Part shown: piece by piece, positions 8,354-17,013 of the stretch
How positions within the stretch are numbered: position 1 is the first letter of the stretch
How the letters are laid out: every line of letters begins with the position of its first letter
From: DASVTU01 sp036387415
GTDB taxonomy: Bacteria > Acidobacteriota > Blastocatellia > Pyrinomonadales > Pyrinomonadaceae
Assembly (NCBI GenBank): GCA_036387415.1
Contig: DASVTU010000035.1
Span: forward strand, 1-42,256
Length of the DNA: 42,256 nucleotides
Reading direction: 5' to 3'
Position numbers and translations under genes: made by a program
Notes under the pieces: generated by a model
What the model saw: only the letters and a program-made list of their open reading frames with translations
Databases searched by the model: none
What the model was told of the DNA's origin: nothing

Positions 8354-10630
8354 TTAAAGTCGGGGTAGAGTGAAACTGAAGCGTGAGCCGCGCCCGACTT
8401 CGGATTCGAGTGCGACCGCGCCGCCGTGTTGTTCGACCACTTCGCGTACGAAGGAGAGGCCGAGGCCGGTTGATTCTTCCTCTTTGTCGTAGCCGTCGCG
8501 CGCTACGCGATAAAATTTTTCCCACACGCGGTCAATCGCTTCGGGCGGAATGCCGTAGCCTCTATCTTCGACGACGACGCGCACCGCCTCTGCTTCTAGC
8601 GACGTGGAAACCGTGACTGTCGTGCGTTCGGGGCTGTACTTAATGGCGTTGTCGAGCAGATTGGTGACAACTTGCGTAATCATGCTCCGGTCGGCGGCGA
8701 CGGGCGGGAGTTTTGCTCCGTCTTTTTCGACGAGACGGATGCGCTTCTTCTTGGCCGTGGGTTGAAGGCTCGACATCGTTTCGCGCACCACATCGTCGAG
8801 CATCAGTGGAATCTTCAAAACCTCTTGACGGTCGGCCTGTTCGAGTTTGGTGACGGAGAGGAAGGTATTAATCATGCGCGAGAGGCGTTGGGCTTCGCCG
8901 TTGATGATGGAGAGAAATTCGCGTGTCTCGGCGGGCAGCGTTTCGTCCGAGACGAGGAGTTCGGCAAAACCGTTGATGCTCGTAATCGGCGTGCGTAGTT
9001 CGTGCGACATCAAGGAAATCATGTCGCTCTTTAACTTTTCGTGCTCCTTAAAACTCGTCACGTCGCGCACGGTCACGGCGAAGCAGAGCGGTCGTTCGAC
9101 TCCTGCATCTTCCGCCTCGTTTGAAGTTGCACTCTTATCGACCCGCGCCGTGTGCCTGCCTGCTTGCCCGTTCGCGCCGCCGACTCTTTTTTCGACTCTG
9201 CTTTTTTCCTCGCGCTCGGTGATAAGCGCGATACGCAACTCAAGCGTCTGGTTACGGTCGGCGAACGGCAACTCGCGCTGGTAAGCCTCGCCCGTCTGGA
9301 GCACGCGGCGCACAGCGATTGACGGTTCATCGAAAACGCCTGTCCGAAAGCAGTCGAGGAGTCCGAAAAGGTCGAGCGCCTGGGCTTCCACGTCGGTTAA
9401 GCGCGCGGCGGAAATCATCGGAGCGTTGAGGTAAGCAATCGCGCCGTCGAGATAAGCGACCGCGTAAGCGTCGGACGCTTCGGCGAGCACGTGCGCCGCG
9501 AAACGTTGCTCCTTGAGCAAGCCGCTGATGAGGTCGAATGCTTCCAGACGTTGCGCGGCAGTCTCGACGGAAAAGAGTGTTGACGAATCTTTGAGCGTCA
9601 GTTTCTTGCGTGCTTCGTCGCGTTGGAGGTCGCGTGCAAGCTGTGCGCCCACGGTCGCCAGCAGCGTCCGGTCGTCCTCATTGAAACTCTCGCACAGACG
9701 GACGAGCAACGCTCCAACCGCACGACCTTCATGGCGCAAAGGCACCGCGACGCTCGAAGACTGAGCTTCGGCAGACGCCGCATCCTCCATCAAAGATAGA
9801 GTCTCGCCCGAAGATGCAACGTCGCTCGACGCGAGAACTTCACTCGTCGGTTGGCTGCTCGCATTTGCTGTGCTGGTGTGTTGAGTTGCTGCGTTGGCGT
9901 GTTGAATCGACATCTCGCCTGTCTTGATGGCGCGTTCGCATTGCCGTATGCCTTCGCGCCAGGCCGAGTTGCGATTCGTCTCCGATACGCTCGCGCCGCA
10001 TATGTTCGAGGCGGCACGCAGACGAGACGCCGGAATGAGCGCGCCCGTTTCGTCGAAACGAAATACCACCGCTTCATCGAGCGGCAAGACCGTATCGAGA
10101 AGTCGGAGGCCGCTCAAGAGGCGTGCGTGCGCTTCGCCGCCCTCAATCGAAGAGACACGCGATGCGACGCGTCGCACGTTGCGCGTCAGCGCCGTGTCAA
10201 CCGCCCACAGTCGTCGCGTCTGTACTGCGAGCACGGAGCCGAGTGCGGCGAGTAGCATCCCTGCGAAGATGATGTCCAACTGCAAAAAACGCGAGACCAA
10301 AAAACTCGCCGCGCAGAGCAACGCGAGCGCACTCAAGACGTAGACCGACGCGCGACGCGCTCCCGCACGCTCGACGGACACGCCCGCCCCGATGCCCGCG
10401 ACGAGTATCAACAGTTCCGCCACCCACGCCTGCGGTGAGACCAGCACGTCTGCGCCCGTGTGCAGCACAAAGGTCGCTTCCAAAGATGCCAGCAACCCCG
10501 CGCTCCACAACGCCGCGACCAGCACCGACACACAGAGCGCCAACGCGACAGAGATACAAAACGAATAAAAAGAAGGAGTGATGAAGTTTTTCAAGATTGG
10601 AGACCGGAGGTGACGAAGGTGGGATTTCAA
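8354..10630 (-). CDS. Membrane-bound sensor histidine kinase with GAF and PAS-like domains
   Basis: A 758-residue hybrid-free sensor kinase. The N-terminal ~150 residues form about five to six transmembrane helices. A GAF-like domain follows (about 190-365), then a PAS-like region (about 390-530). The HisKA domain has H-box MSHELRTPITS (His near 542), and the HATPase domain has N-box NLLDNAIKYS, G1 DRGYGIPPE and G2 STGLGLSF. It would autophosphorylate and signal to a response regulator that is not encoded nearby. The start is uncertain: the longest frame begins with TTG at 10630, and another TTG lies about 13 codons further in; neither has a clear Shine-Dalgarno. Ligand unknown. Confidence 0.88.
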   Translation of the reverse strand: MKSHLRHLRSPILKNFITPSFYSFCISVALALCVSVLVAALWSAGLLASLEATFVLHTGADVLVSPQAWVAELLILVAGIGAGVSVERAGARRASVYVLSALALLCAASFLVSRFLQLDIIFAGMLLAALGSVLAVQTRRLWAVDTALTRNVRRVASRVSSIEGGEAHARLLSGLRLLDTVLPLDEAVVFRFDETGALIPASRLRAASNICGASVSETNRNSAWREGIRQCERAIKTGEMSIQHANAATQHTSTANASSQPTSEVLASSDVASSGETLSLMEDAASAEAQSSSVAVPLRHEGRAVGALLVRLCESFNEDDRTLLATVGAQLARDLQRDEARKKLTLKDSSTLFSVETAAQRLEAFDLISGLLKEQRFAAHVLAEASDAYAVAYLDGAIAYLNAPMISAARLTDVEAQALDLFGLLDCFRTGVFDEPSIAVRRVLQTGEAYQRELPFADRNQTLELRIALITEREEKSRVEKRVGGANGQAGRHTARVDKSATSNEAEDAGVERPLCFAVTVRDVTSFKEHEKLKSDMISLMSHELRTPITSINGFAELLVSDETLPAETREFLSIINGEAQRLSRMINTFLSVTKLEQADRQEVLKIPLMLDDVVRETMSSLQPTAKKKRIRLVEKDGAKLPPVAADRSMITQVVTNLLDNAIKYSPERTTVTVSTSLEAEAVRVVVEDRGYGIPPEAIDRVWEKFYRVARDGYDKEEESTGLGLSFVREVVEQHGGAVALESEVGRGSRFSFTLPRL

Positions 10631-10754
10631 TCGACGCGCCGGAGAATTCCGACGCCAGTCTCATCATACAATGAAAGCGACCGAGCCAACAAGAGTTGTT
10701 TTCAGACCCTTATCCATCACAACCAAACGCCTAATTTTTGCAACGGAAAACGTT

Positions 10755-12188
10755 CTACGGGTTTGAAACAGCAGCTATCGCATCAAGCAACTCTGTCTCC
10801 TCGTCCGCGGCGACGGTGCGTAAATCGAGCACGACGCGTTCATCCAGAATGCGTGCGACGACGGGCGTGTGTCTGCGACGCAGCGTTGCTTCGAGCGCAT
10901 CGGCGGAGAGTCGTTCGTGCGCGAGGGCGATGAGGACGGTGGCGGGATGCGTCGTCGGGGCAGAACCGCCGCCGATGGCCGATTGGCCTTCCGTGATTTC
11001 AACTCGCAATGCGCTCGTCGCCGTCTGACGCGCTTGCAGAAGTTGCACGAACCGCCGCGCACGCGTCTCGATTTCGTCACGCGTAACGGCGAGCATGCGT
11101 AACGCGGGAACTTCCTCGAAGGCACGCCCGCGACGATAGGCGTCGAGCGTGGCTTCGAGCGCGGCGAGCGCGAGCTTGTCGGCGCGCAAAGCACGATAGA
11201 GCGGATGGCGTCGCAGCGTTTCGACGTGTACACGGCGACCTACGATGAGTCCGGCTTGCGCCGCGCCGAGTAGTTTGTCGCCGCTGAAGGCAACGAGGTC
11301 TGCGCCCTGCGCGATGGAATCACGAATCACAGGCTCGCCCGCGAGTCCGTGCGGGGCGAGGTCGAGGAGCGCGCCCGACCCTGCATCTTCAAAAAGCAGC
11401 AGCCCGCGTTCGTGTGCGAGCGCCGCTAACTCCACGAGCGAGGGCGCGGCGGTGAAGCCGACGATGCGATAGTTCGACGGATGGACGCGCAGGATGAGTC
11501 GCGTCCGCTCTGTGATGGCGCGTGCGTAATCGTCGAGGCGCGTCCGGTTGGTCGTGCCGACTTCGACCATCTCTGTGCCGGACTGTGCCAACACGTCTGG
11601 GACGCGAAAGTCGCCGCCGATTTCGACGAGTTCGCCACGCGAAACAACTGTCTCTCCGTCGCGCGCGAGTGCCGAGAGCACAAGCAACGCGGCGGCCGCG
11701 CAGTTGTTGACTACCATCGCCGCCTCGGCTCCTGTCAACTCCGCCAGCAACGTCTCGACGCGTGCGCCGCGTCGCCCGCGTGCGCCCGTCTCTATGTCGT
11801 ATTCGAGCGTGCAATAACGCGCCGCCACGTCTGCTATCGCTTCGCGCGCTGCATCCGAGAGCGGCGCGCGTCCGAGGTTGGTGTGGAGAATGACGCCCGT
11901 CGCATTGATGACTCGACAGAGCCTCGTCGTCTCATCGCGTTCGATGGCGCGCCCCAATCTCGCGGCGGCATCGGCAAGCAACGCTTCGCGCGTCAATTCA
12001 CCAGCATCTCCGTTTTCGGTACGCGATTGGAGTTCGGCGCGCAGTTCGTCTGTGACGATGCGTGCCAGCATGGTGAGGCGTTCCGCGCCCGTGCGTTCGC
12101 GCAGGGCGCGCGCCTCGTCGGTACGCAAGAGCGCATCGACGGAAGGCAGCGCGCGGAGAAGAATGTTGGAAGCGGCGTCGTCGGGCAT
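10755..12188 (-). CDS. selA: L-seryl-tRNA(Sec) selenium transferase
   Basis: SelA is a PLP enzyme converting Ser-tRNA(Sec) to Sec-tRNA(Sec) with selenophosphate. The 477-residue protein has the N-terminal RALPSVDALL motif, NATGVILHTNLGRAPLS, and the PLP-lysine segment LVAFSGDKLLGAAQAG (Lys near 303). It has the full family length. selB, selC and selD are not in this window, and no in-frame UGA selenoprotein was recognised here, so the rest of the pathway must lie elsewhere. The ATG at 12188 is the only sensible start, as the family motif begins within ten residues. Confidence 0.93.
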   Translation of the reverse strand: MPDDAASNILLRALPSVDALLRTDEARALRERTGAERLTMLARIVTDELRAELQSRTENGDAGELTREALLADAAARLGRAIERDETTRLCRVINATGVILHTNLGRAPLSDAAREAIADVAARYCTLEYDIETGARGRRGARVETLLAELTGAEAAMVVNNCAAAALLVLSALARDGETVVSRGELVEIGGDFRVPDVLAQSGTEMVEVGTTNRTRLDDYARAITERTRLILRVHPSNYRIVGFTAAPSLVELAALAHERGLLLFEDAGSGALLDLAPHGLAGEPVIRDSIAQGADLVAFSGDKLLGAAQAGLIVGRRVHVETLRRHPLYRALRADKLALAALEATLDAYRRGRAFEEVPALRMLAVTRDEIETRARRFVQLLQARQTATSALRVEITEGQSAIGGGSAPTTHPATVLIALAHERLSADALEATLRRRHTPVVARILDERVVLDLRTVAADEETELLDAIAAVSNP

Positions 12189-12366
12189 AAGCTAAGAATT
12201 CGTGAACGGGCGTTGAAAAGACGGTCGTTGATACTCAATCAATTGCCCGCACATTCTAAGACGATAAAGGATAACTGGCTACCCGACACGCTCGACGCCG
12301 GATGCGTTCGACGAATTCCAATCCACGGCGTTGTGTTGAGAAACGACGATGGGAGATAACTATTCG

Positions 12367-12395
12367 TTGACTTTCCATGAAATTCATACTATTAG
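12367..12395 (+). promoter_or_regulatory. Candidate sigma-70 promoter for the small Cys-patterned protein
   Basis: TTGACT (12367-12372), a 17-bp spacer and TATTAG (12390-12395) lie 56 bp upstream of the ATG at 12452. Both hexamers match consensus at five and four positions respectively. Confidence 0.5.
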
Positions 12396-12451
12396 AACGT
12401 CCCATTTCAACAACTCCCTCGCTATGTTCCGAATAGTCTAAGGAGCCATCC

Positions 12452-12700
12452 ATGAGAAGAACTTTCCTTTATGTCGCCGCCGCACTGATTTTCTGCATCG
12501 CGTCGCTTGTAATTTCCACGCCCGTCGCCGTCCGCACGGTCAAAGCCTCCGACCTTCAGGAAAAATGTGACGACTGTAGCATCAGAAACTTCCGACAGTT
12601 TGAGCAATGCGTGGCCGTTCACGGCGAAGCTGAACCACGCTGCTACGACCAGTACAACGAAGGCGTCGTCCATTGCTACAGGAACTTCTGCGAACAGTAG
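12452..12700 (+). CDS. Small exported protein with regularly spaced cysteines
   Basis: An 82-residue protein with an N-terminal signal peptide (hydrophobic core about residues 7-28; probable cleavage after VKA). The mature part holds six cysteines with the strikingly regular spacing C-x2-C-x10-C-x10-C-x10-C-x4-C, which suggests a disulfide-stabilised helical hairpin. An AAGGAG element is well placed before the ATG, and a sigma-70-like promoter lies upstream, so it looks expressed. I do not recognise the family. It has no obvious operon partner. A periplasmic or secreted location is inferred from the signal peptide and paired cysteines. Confidence 0.7.
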   Translation: MRRTFLYVAAALIFCIASLVISTPVAVRTVKASDLQEKCDDCSIRNFRQFEQCVAVHGEAEPRCYDQYNEGVVHCYRNFCEQ

Positions 12701-12950
12701 CGACACGCGCGTTCCCGCGACAATCTCCAAGTATCAAGGCCGGATATAACTGGATGTAATCGTTGCCGATGCAACGGGCGGCGAAGGTTGTGCGCCACTT
12801 GCATCGCGGCGGTGTGGCGGCGTCTGCTGCCGCAGCGTGAGAGTCTTTCGTCTCCGCGTCGCTGAATGAAATTATTGACACCTCCGTCTCCGAACGCCTA
12901 GACTCAAAGTTGCGCGCTCGTTCGATGCGCGTGTCAGGAGATACATTCCA

Positions 12951-13604
12951 GTGGCGATTCGTCAGAACAAATTTGCACGACAGGCGGAAGAGAGAAAGGC
13001 GCGACAGAAACAAAAAACTGGCGGCGCGCAGGACAATCAACCGACGATTGACGAGCATCTCGCACGACTCGAAGATGACATCCGCCGTCTCAAAGTGGAG
13101 TTCGACATCTTCTTCAACGGCGCGGCCAAACGCCCGCCCTACGACACCAAAAGCCGTGTCGAAACCGTCATCAAGCGTCTCGCCGACGAACGCTCGCTCT
13201 CCTACGCGCAACGTTATCTCTACAACACGCTCGTCGCGCGCTACACCGCCTTCCGCGAACTCTGGCGACGCACCATCCAGAACCGCGAGGAAGGACGCGA
13301 CGCCGCGACCATCGCGCGTGCCGCCGCACACGTCGAAGCGCAAGCCGCACAAGCTGACCCTTCCACCTTCGTCTGCGCCGACGCGCACACGGACGTGCCC
13401 ACCGTCAAACACCTCTACGATACGCTGCTCGACGCTAAACGAAAGTGCGGCGAGCCGGTCGATGACTTCTCCTTTTCGCGTTTTCACCGCATGATTGCCG
13501 CCAAAACCGACGCCCTCAAAGAACGCCTCGGCTGCGAGCGCGTGCGTTTCTTCGTCGATGTGCAGGACGGGCGCGTTAGCTTCAAAGCCAAAGCGGACAA
13601 ATAG
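12951..13604 (+). CDS. MXAN_5187 C-terminal-domain-like protein of unknown function
   Basis: A 217-residue, charged, cytoplasmic-looking protein. The stretch DDIRRLKVEFDIFFNGAAKR followed by PPYDTKSRVE is the signature I associate with the MXAN_5187 C-terminal domain seen in myxobacteria and acidobacteria; its function is not known. The first 30 residues are basic and disordered-looking, and the middle is largely helical. The start is GTG at 12951, with AGGAG about 12 nt upstream; no ATG serves. It converges on cspA across a strong hairpin. Confidence 0.65.
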   Translation: MAIRQNKFARQAEERKARQKQKTGGAQDNQPTIDEHLARLEDDIRRLKVEFDIFFNGAAKRPPYDTKSRVETVIKRLADERSLSYAQRYLYNTLVARYTAFRELWRRTIQNREEGRDAATIARAAAHVEAQAAQADPSTFVCADAHTDVPTVKHLYDTLLDAKRKCGEPVDDFSFSRFHRMIAAKTDALKERLGCERVRFFVDVQDGRVSFKAKADK

Positions 13605-13697
13605 ATACACGGACGACGGACGATAGACCATCGACGATAAAAGCCGAGCAGTTTTTCATCATCAATGGTCTATCGTATATCGTCTAGCCAGTGAGAA

Positions 13698-13742
13698 AAG
13701 AGAAGGGGCGCGTTGTTTGATAAACAACGCGCCCCTTCTCTT
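13698..13742. terminator. 21-bp hairpin terminator between convergent genes
   Basis: 13698-13718 and 13722-13742 form a perfect GC-rich stem with a 3-nt loop, lying between the MXAN_5187-like gene (plus) and cspA (minus). A second inverted repeat just upstream (ACGATAGACCAT near 13621 with ATGGTCTATCGT near 13665) flanks an A/T-rich loop. Both would stop transcription from either side. Confidence 0.78.
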
Positions 13743-13844
13743 GGTGCATTCTTGCTTCTACCTTGAATGCTTAGATAGTACGCTTACCGGCTCGCAAGCG
13801 ACCGTAAGCGGTCAGTGGCCTTCAAGCGAAAGCGGGGAGAAAAC

Positions 13845-14051
13845 TCACACCTTCATCACTTTCTCGGCCTGCGGCCCCTTCGGCCCCTGTGTCACCTCGA
13901 ATTCGACCGTTTGGCCTTCTTCGAGAGTCTTGAAGCCGTCGCCCTGAATGGCGCTGTAGTGAACGAAGATGTCCGAAGAGCCGGGCTGCTCGATGAAGCC
14001 GTAGCCCTTCGCGTTATTGAACCACTTGACCTTACCGGTAATTCTAGACAT
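13845..14051 (-). CDS. cspA: Cold-shock protein, CspA family
   Basis: A 68-residue single cold-shock domain that binds single-stranded RNA or DNA and melts RNA structure. RNP1 reads KGYGFIEQ and RNP2 DIFVHYSAI, with the N-terminal GKVKWFNNAKGYGF core intact. An AGGAGGA Shine-Dalgarno lies about 9 nt before the ATG. The ~150 nt between the upstream terminator and the start could be a structured leader of the kind cold-shock mRNAs often have, but no specific element could be read. Paralogue identity (cspA versus cspB and so on) cannot be decided. Confidence 0.92.
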   Translation of the reverse strand: MSRITGKVKWFNNAKGYGFIEQPGSSDIFVHYSAIQGDGFKTLEEGQTVEFEVTQGPKGPQAEKVMKV

Positions 14052-14198
14052 AGCAGACGAATCCTCCTAACGATTCGGTAAAACGGGCAAGAGAAACTCC
14101 GAAAAATTCCTCCGAAGCCCTTTTCTATGGGTTAATGCTCATGAGCCGGGTGCACGCTGTGTAGGTGGGGCGCGCGCCGTAGAACTGCATGACCAACG

Positions 14199-14260
14199 AA
14201 AAAAGCCCGTGCAAGGCGAAAAAGCGTCGAATAACGCGTTTTCTCACCATACACGGACTT
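14199..14260 (-). terminator. Rho-independent terminator downstream of the M23 gene
   Basis: On the minus strand, a 14-bp stem (14247-14260 with 14203-14216, with two G-U pairs and one mismatch) encloses a 30-nt loop and is followed directly by a run of six T residues. It ends the M23 peptidase transcript and insulates cspA. The rest of the 357-bp gap (14052-14408) holds only the cspA leader. Confidence 0.75.
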
Positions 14261-14408
14261 GCAGGGGACAACTGAAACTCATTGCTGTAGTGCTTGCTAA
14301 ACCTAACAAACGGACGAGGTTAAACCTCAAACCCTGCCCCTTCAAAACGACGGCGCATACTAAGCGAAACCCGCCACACTGTCAAGCGGAAATTCGCCCT
14401 TTTTGGCC

Positions 14409-15290
14409 TTATTGTGCGTTTTTCGACGAAAAATCGCTCTCGTCCGGCAGATAACGACGCGGGCTGACCGCCGCCTCGTTGATGCGTACTTCATAGTGGA
14501 GATGCGGCCCCGTCGAGCGTCCCGTCGAGCCGACGCTGCCCAACTGCGTGCCGCGCGTAACTTGTTGTCCTAGTTCGACATCGACGCGGGAAAGGTGGCC
14601 GTAGCGCGTTGACATGCCGTTGCCGTGGTCAACGATTACGATTTGTCCATAACCGCTCTGTGTGCCTGCAAAAGCGACCGTCCCCGTCGCCGCCGCGACC
14701 ACCGCCGTGCCCCACGGCGCGGCAATATCCTGACCCGAATGAAATTCCGAAGAACCGCCGCCAAACGGGTTGCCGCGCACGCCGAAACCGTCTGTGATGC
14801 GCCCCTCGGCAGGCCAAATCGAAGGCACTCGCTCGCGTTCGCGCAAAACGCTCTCGTAGGATTGAAGTTCTTTTTCAAGAAACGCCGCGCGGTATTCGAC
14901 GGCGGCGATGGTCTCTGCGTCCATCAACAGGAGCGGGCCGCCCGCGCCGCGCATGTTTTCGCCATTTTCATCCTGCTCTGTGACGCCGGACATCTCCTTG
15001 AGTCGGCGCGAGGCGTCTTCGATGGCTTCGACGCGATTTTCGAGTTGGTTAAGTTGCTGGCGCTGTTTTTCGTTTTCCTGCCGCAGACGGTTGTTTTCGC
15101 GCTCAATCCGCGCGTGAACCACCCGTTGGGCTAGCCCGTAAAAGCCGTAAAGCGCGGCGCAGCAAAGAATTACACCAACACACGCCGAGACCTTGAGCCA
15201 GCGTTTGTGGATGGAGATTTTGCGGATTCGGTTACGTGAGCGCGAGGTATGATCAACAATAAATGCGTAAAAACGGTCGTCTCTGGTCAT
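14409..15290 (-). CDS. Membrane-anchored M23 (LytM-like) peptidase
   Basis: A 293-residue protein: a basic cytoplasmic N-terminus, one transmembrane helix (about residues 32-52), a coiled coil (about 57-100 and again near 130-150), and a C-terminal M23 domain. Zinc ligands are visible in FHSGQDIAAPWG (His near 183 and Asp) and GPHLHYE (HxH near 263), so it is probably catalytically competent as a peptidoglycan DD-endopeptidase, although many coiled-coil M23 proteins (EnvC/NlpD type) act as amidase activators instead. The ATG at 15290 opens a conserved-looking basic N-terminus. Its terminator is the hairpin at 14199-14260. Confidence 0.9.
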   Translation of the reverse strand: MTRDDRFYAFIVDHTSRSRNRIRKISIHKRWLKVSACVGVILCCAALYGFYGLAQRVVHARIERENNRLRQENEKQRQQLNQLENRVEAIEDASRRLKEMSGVTEQDENGENMRGAGGPLLLMDAETIAAVEYRAAFLEKELQSYESVLRERERVPSIWPAEGRITDGFGVRGNPFGGGSSEFHSGQDIAAPWGTAVVAAATGTVAFAGTQSGYGQIVIVDHGNGMSTRYGHLSRVDVELGQQVTRGTQLGSVGSTGRSTGPHLHYEVRINEAAVSPRRYLPDESDFSSKNAQ

Positions 15291-15674
15291 CGAGAGGGTG
15301 TTCCTTCTTTGCGTTCCGTCCGCGCGAGAACTAGCGGGAAACCCCGCACGGATGAGCGCGAAAAGGCACTGTCTGCCGAGGGCGACGAGTGCAAAAACAA
15401 AAATTTTGGGTTCTTACTTTGCGTGAACCTGCTTGGAGATAGACAGCCCGCGAGTCCATCTTTTTTTACCGCACTAAGACAGACGAGCAAACGGGGACTG
15501 CCTGAAAGGGCTAGACCCTACCACACGAAATCGTGGATTGCAACCGCAGGAGGATGCGTCAAAACGCCGAAGCGCGATAACTAAAAGGCTCACCGTCGTG
15601 GCACGCGCCGCGCGCCGTAGGTGAGCCTTTTGTTTGATTCCGTGCTGTTTTGTGTTCGGTCTTTCGAGCCGACG
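15291..15674. other. Intergenic region with a hairpin near its right end
   Basis: This 384-bp gap holds no credible gene. AAAAGGCTCACC (15583-15594) and GGTGAGCCTTTT (15620-15631) form a 12-bp stem that can terminate the minus-strand membrane-protein gene ending at 15675. The left half presumably contains the promoter of the M23 gene, but no clear hexamers were recognised. Confidence 0.5.
15583..15631 (-). terminator. Hairpin terminator after the small membrane protein
   Basis: A perfect 12-bp inverted repeat (15583-15594 with 15620-15631), whose A/T ends give a T tract on either strand, lies 44 bp beyond the stop of the minus-strand gene at 15675. Confidence 0.65.
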
Positions 15675-15893
15675 TTAAATATCTTCGACCTCGCGGCGAC
15701 GACGCCCGCGCCCGCGCAACATCGAAAGCGCAATCAACAGGAACAGGCCGACGAAGGCGATGATGAGCGCCATCTTGACGGCAAACATCAGAAAGCCGAC
15801 GAGGGCGATGAGTTGTTTGAGCAACATGATGACGAGAGCAATAATCGTCACGATGCCACCCCATTTGCCAGCCGTGTAAAGAAGTGCAGACAT
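15675..15893 (-). CDS. Small membrane protein of unknown function
   Basis: A 72-residue protein that is almost entirely two hydrophobic segments (about residues 8-26 and 30-58), ending in a basic/acidic tail GRGRRRREVEDI. GGAG lies 9 nt upstream of the ATG at 15893; a longer in-frame extension to 15998 lacks any such signal and would add a soluble N-terminus, so it is rejected. The topology and the C-terminal Arg cluster suggest an inner-membrane hairpin with a cytoplasmic tail. Family unknown. Confidence 0.65.
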   Translation of the reverse strand: MSALLYTAGKWGGIVTIIALVIMLLKQLIALVGFLMFAVKMALIIAFVGLFLLIALSMLRGRGRRRREVEDI

Positions 15894-16100
15894 TATTAAT
15901 TCTCCTACTTGCTGAAAACTTCCGACGCTTTCGCGTCTCCTCAACCATCGAATTTCAAGTGCGCTAGTTCTCCGCGTGCGCTCCGGTCGTCGGGTCAATC
16001 ATAACAGAGAGCGGGGCGACAGAGCGAGACGGAAGCGCGTCAGTCTCATGTGTGCGCTCCGGCGTCTACTGCCCACGCGCTTATCCGTTTACGTCTCCAT

Positions 16101-16898
16101 CTAAATTCGCGGCTCGACAGGCCAGATGCTGCTGTTGTCGCGCGCAGAAACCTGCGTGATGAGTTCGCTCGTTCCGCCGAAGCGCGTCGCGTCGCCCATG
16201 AGCGGCGCGCTTCCGATGACGGAAGGCGGCGGGCGCATGTGGTCGAAGGCGGGTGTGTCGCGGCGTTTGTGTCGAAAGCGCAGGAAATCAAAGAGCATGT
16301 ATGCGCCTAAGAGTACGAGCACGACGGGGAGAAACTGTTTGACGGGCAAACGCACGCCGAACATAGTGTGGAGCAGAAAGACCGTGCCGAGCGAGATGAG
16401 CACGACCGCCCATGCGAGCGGGTTGCCGTAGAGACGACGCGCGATGGCATCCGATTCGGCGTCGGGCGCGAGTCCTGCGCGGATGAGTTGCGACGTGCGG
16501 AAGGCGTCAACCGCTGCGAAAAGCCATGTGCCCACCACGCCGAGTACGAAGAATGCCGTGCCGTCCGTGACGGTCGCCATCTGAAAGAAACTGGCGAAGA
16601 TGGTGAAATGAACGAGCGCCTTCGAGGTTTGCCCGTTGTAGGCTGCGCCGAGACCAGGAACAAGAAACGAAAGAAGAAGCGAAACGAACGGCGAAGTTTT
16701 GCGACGTAGGGCGGGCGGCGCGGCGGCGCGCGTCTGCTGTTGCGCGTGTTGTTGCTGAAGAAGTTCGACGCCCGTGACGATACAGTCCTGACAGTAGGGA
16801 AACCCGCGTATGCGATGGTCGCATGCCGGACAGAGCGGTTTGGTGCAACGACTACAATGCACCACCGCCCGGTTCATGATGTGGTATGCACAGTTCAT
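16101..16898 (-). CDS. B-box-type zinc-binding membrane protein
   Basis: A 265-residue protein. The N-terminus has a zinc-finger of B-box type: MNCAYHIMNRAVVHCSRC, then KPLCPACD and GFPYCQDC. Four or so transmembrane helices follow (about residues 70-90, 95-120, 145-165, 175-195), then a soluble Pro-rich tail. Such proteins are widespread in acidobacteria and related phyla; no function is established that I know of. The start at 16898 matches the conserved MNCAxH opening; a TTG 60 nt further upstream is a possible but less likely start. It lies just downstream of the sigma/anti-sigma pair, on the same strand, with a 115-bp gap. Confidence 0.7.
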   Translation of the reverse strand: MNCAYHIMNRAVVHCSRCTKPLCPACDHRIRGFPYCQDCIVTGVELLQQQHAQQQTRAAAPPALRRKTSPFVSLLLSFLVPGLGAAYNGQTSKALVHFTIFASFFQMATVTDGTAFFVLGVVGTWLFAAVDAFRTSQLIRAGLAPDAESDAIARRLYGNPLAWAVVLISLGTVFLLHTMFGVRLPVKQFLPVVLVLLGAYMLFDFLRFRHKRRDTPAFDHMRPPPSVIGSAPLMGDATRFGGTSELITQVSARDNSSIWPVEPRI

Positions 16899-17013
16899 CG
16901 GCTTTCCCGTTTCACCCGACTTTACGCTTCTCAAAGTTCCGCCGCTTGCTCGTTTCAATTAACTACTCGATTCCTTCGCACGACGATTCTGGCGTCACGC
17001 AATCCCCGTCGTG

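Noticed and set aside
11481..12359. Plus-strand frame opposite selA
   Set aside because: Composition is the mirror of selA codons and there is no recognisable domain.
13605..13690. Diverged inverted repeat ACGATAGACCAT considered as an IS end
   Set aside because: No transposase or target duplication; it is better explained as an additional terminator-like stem in a convergent gap.
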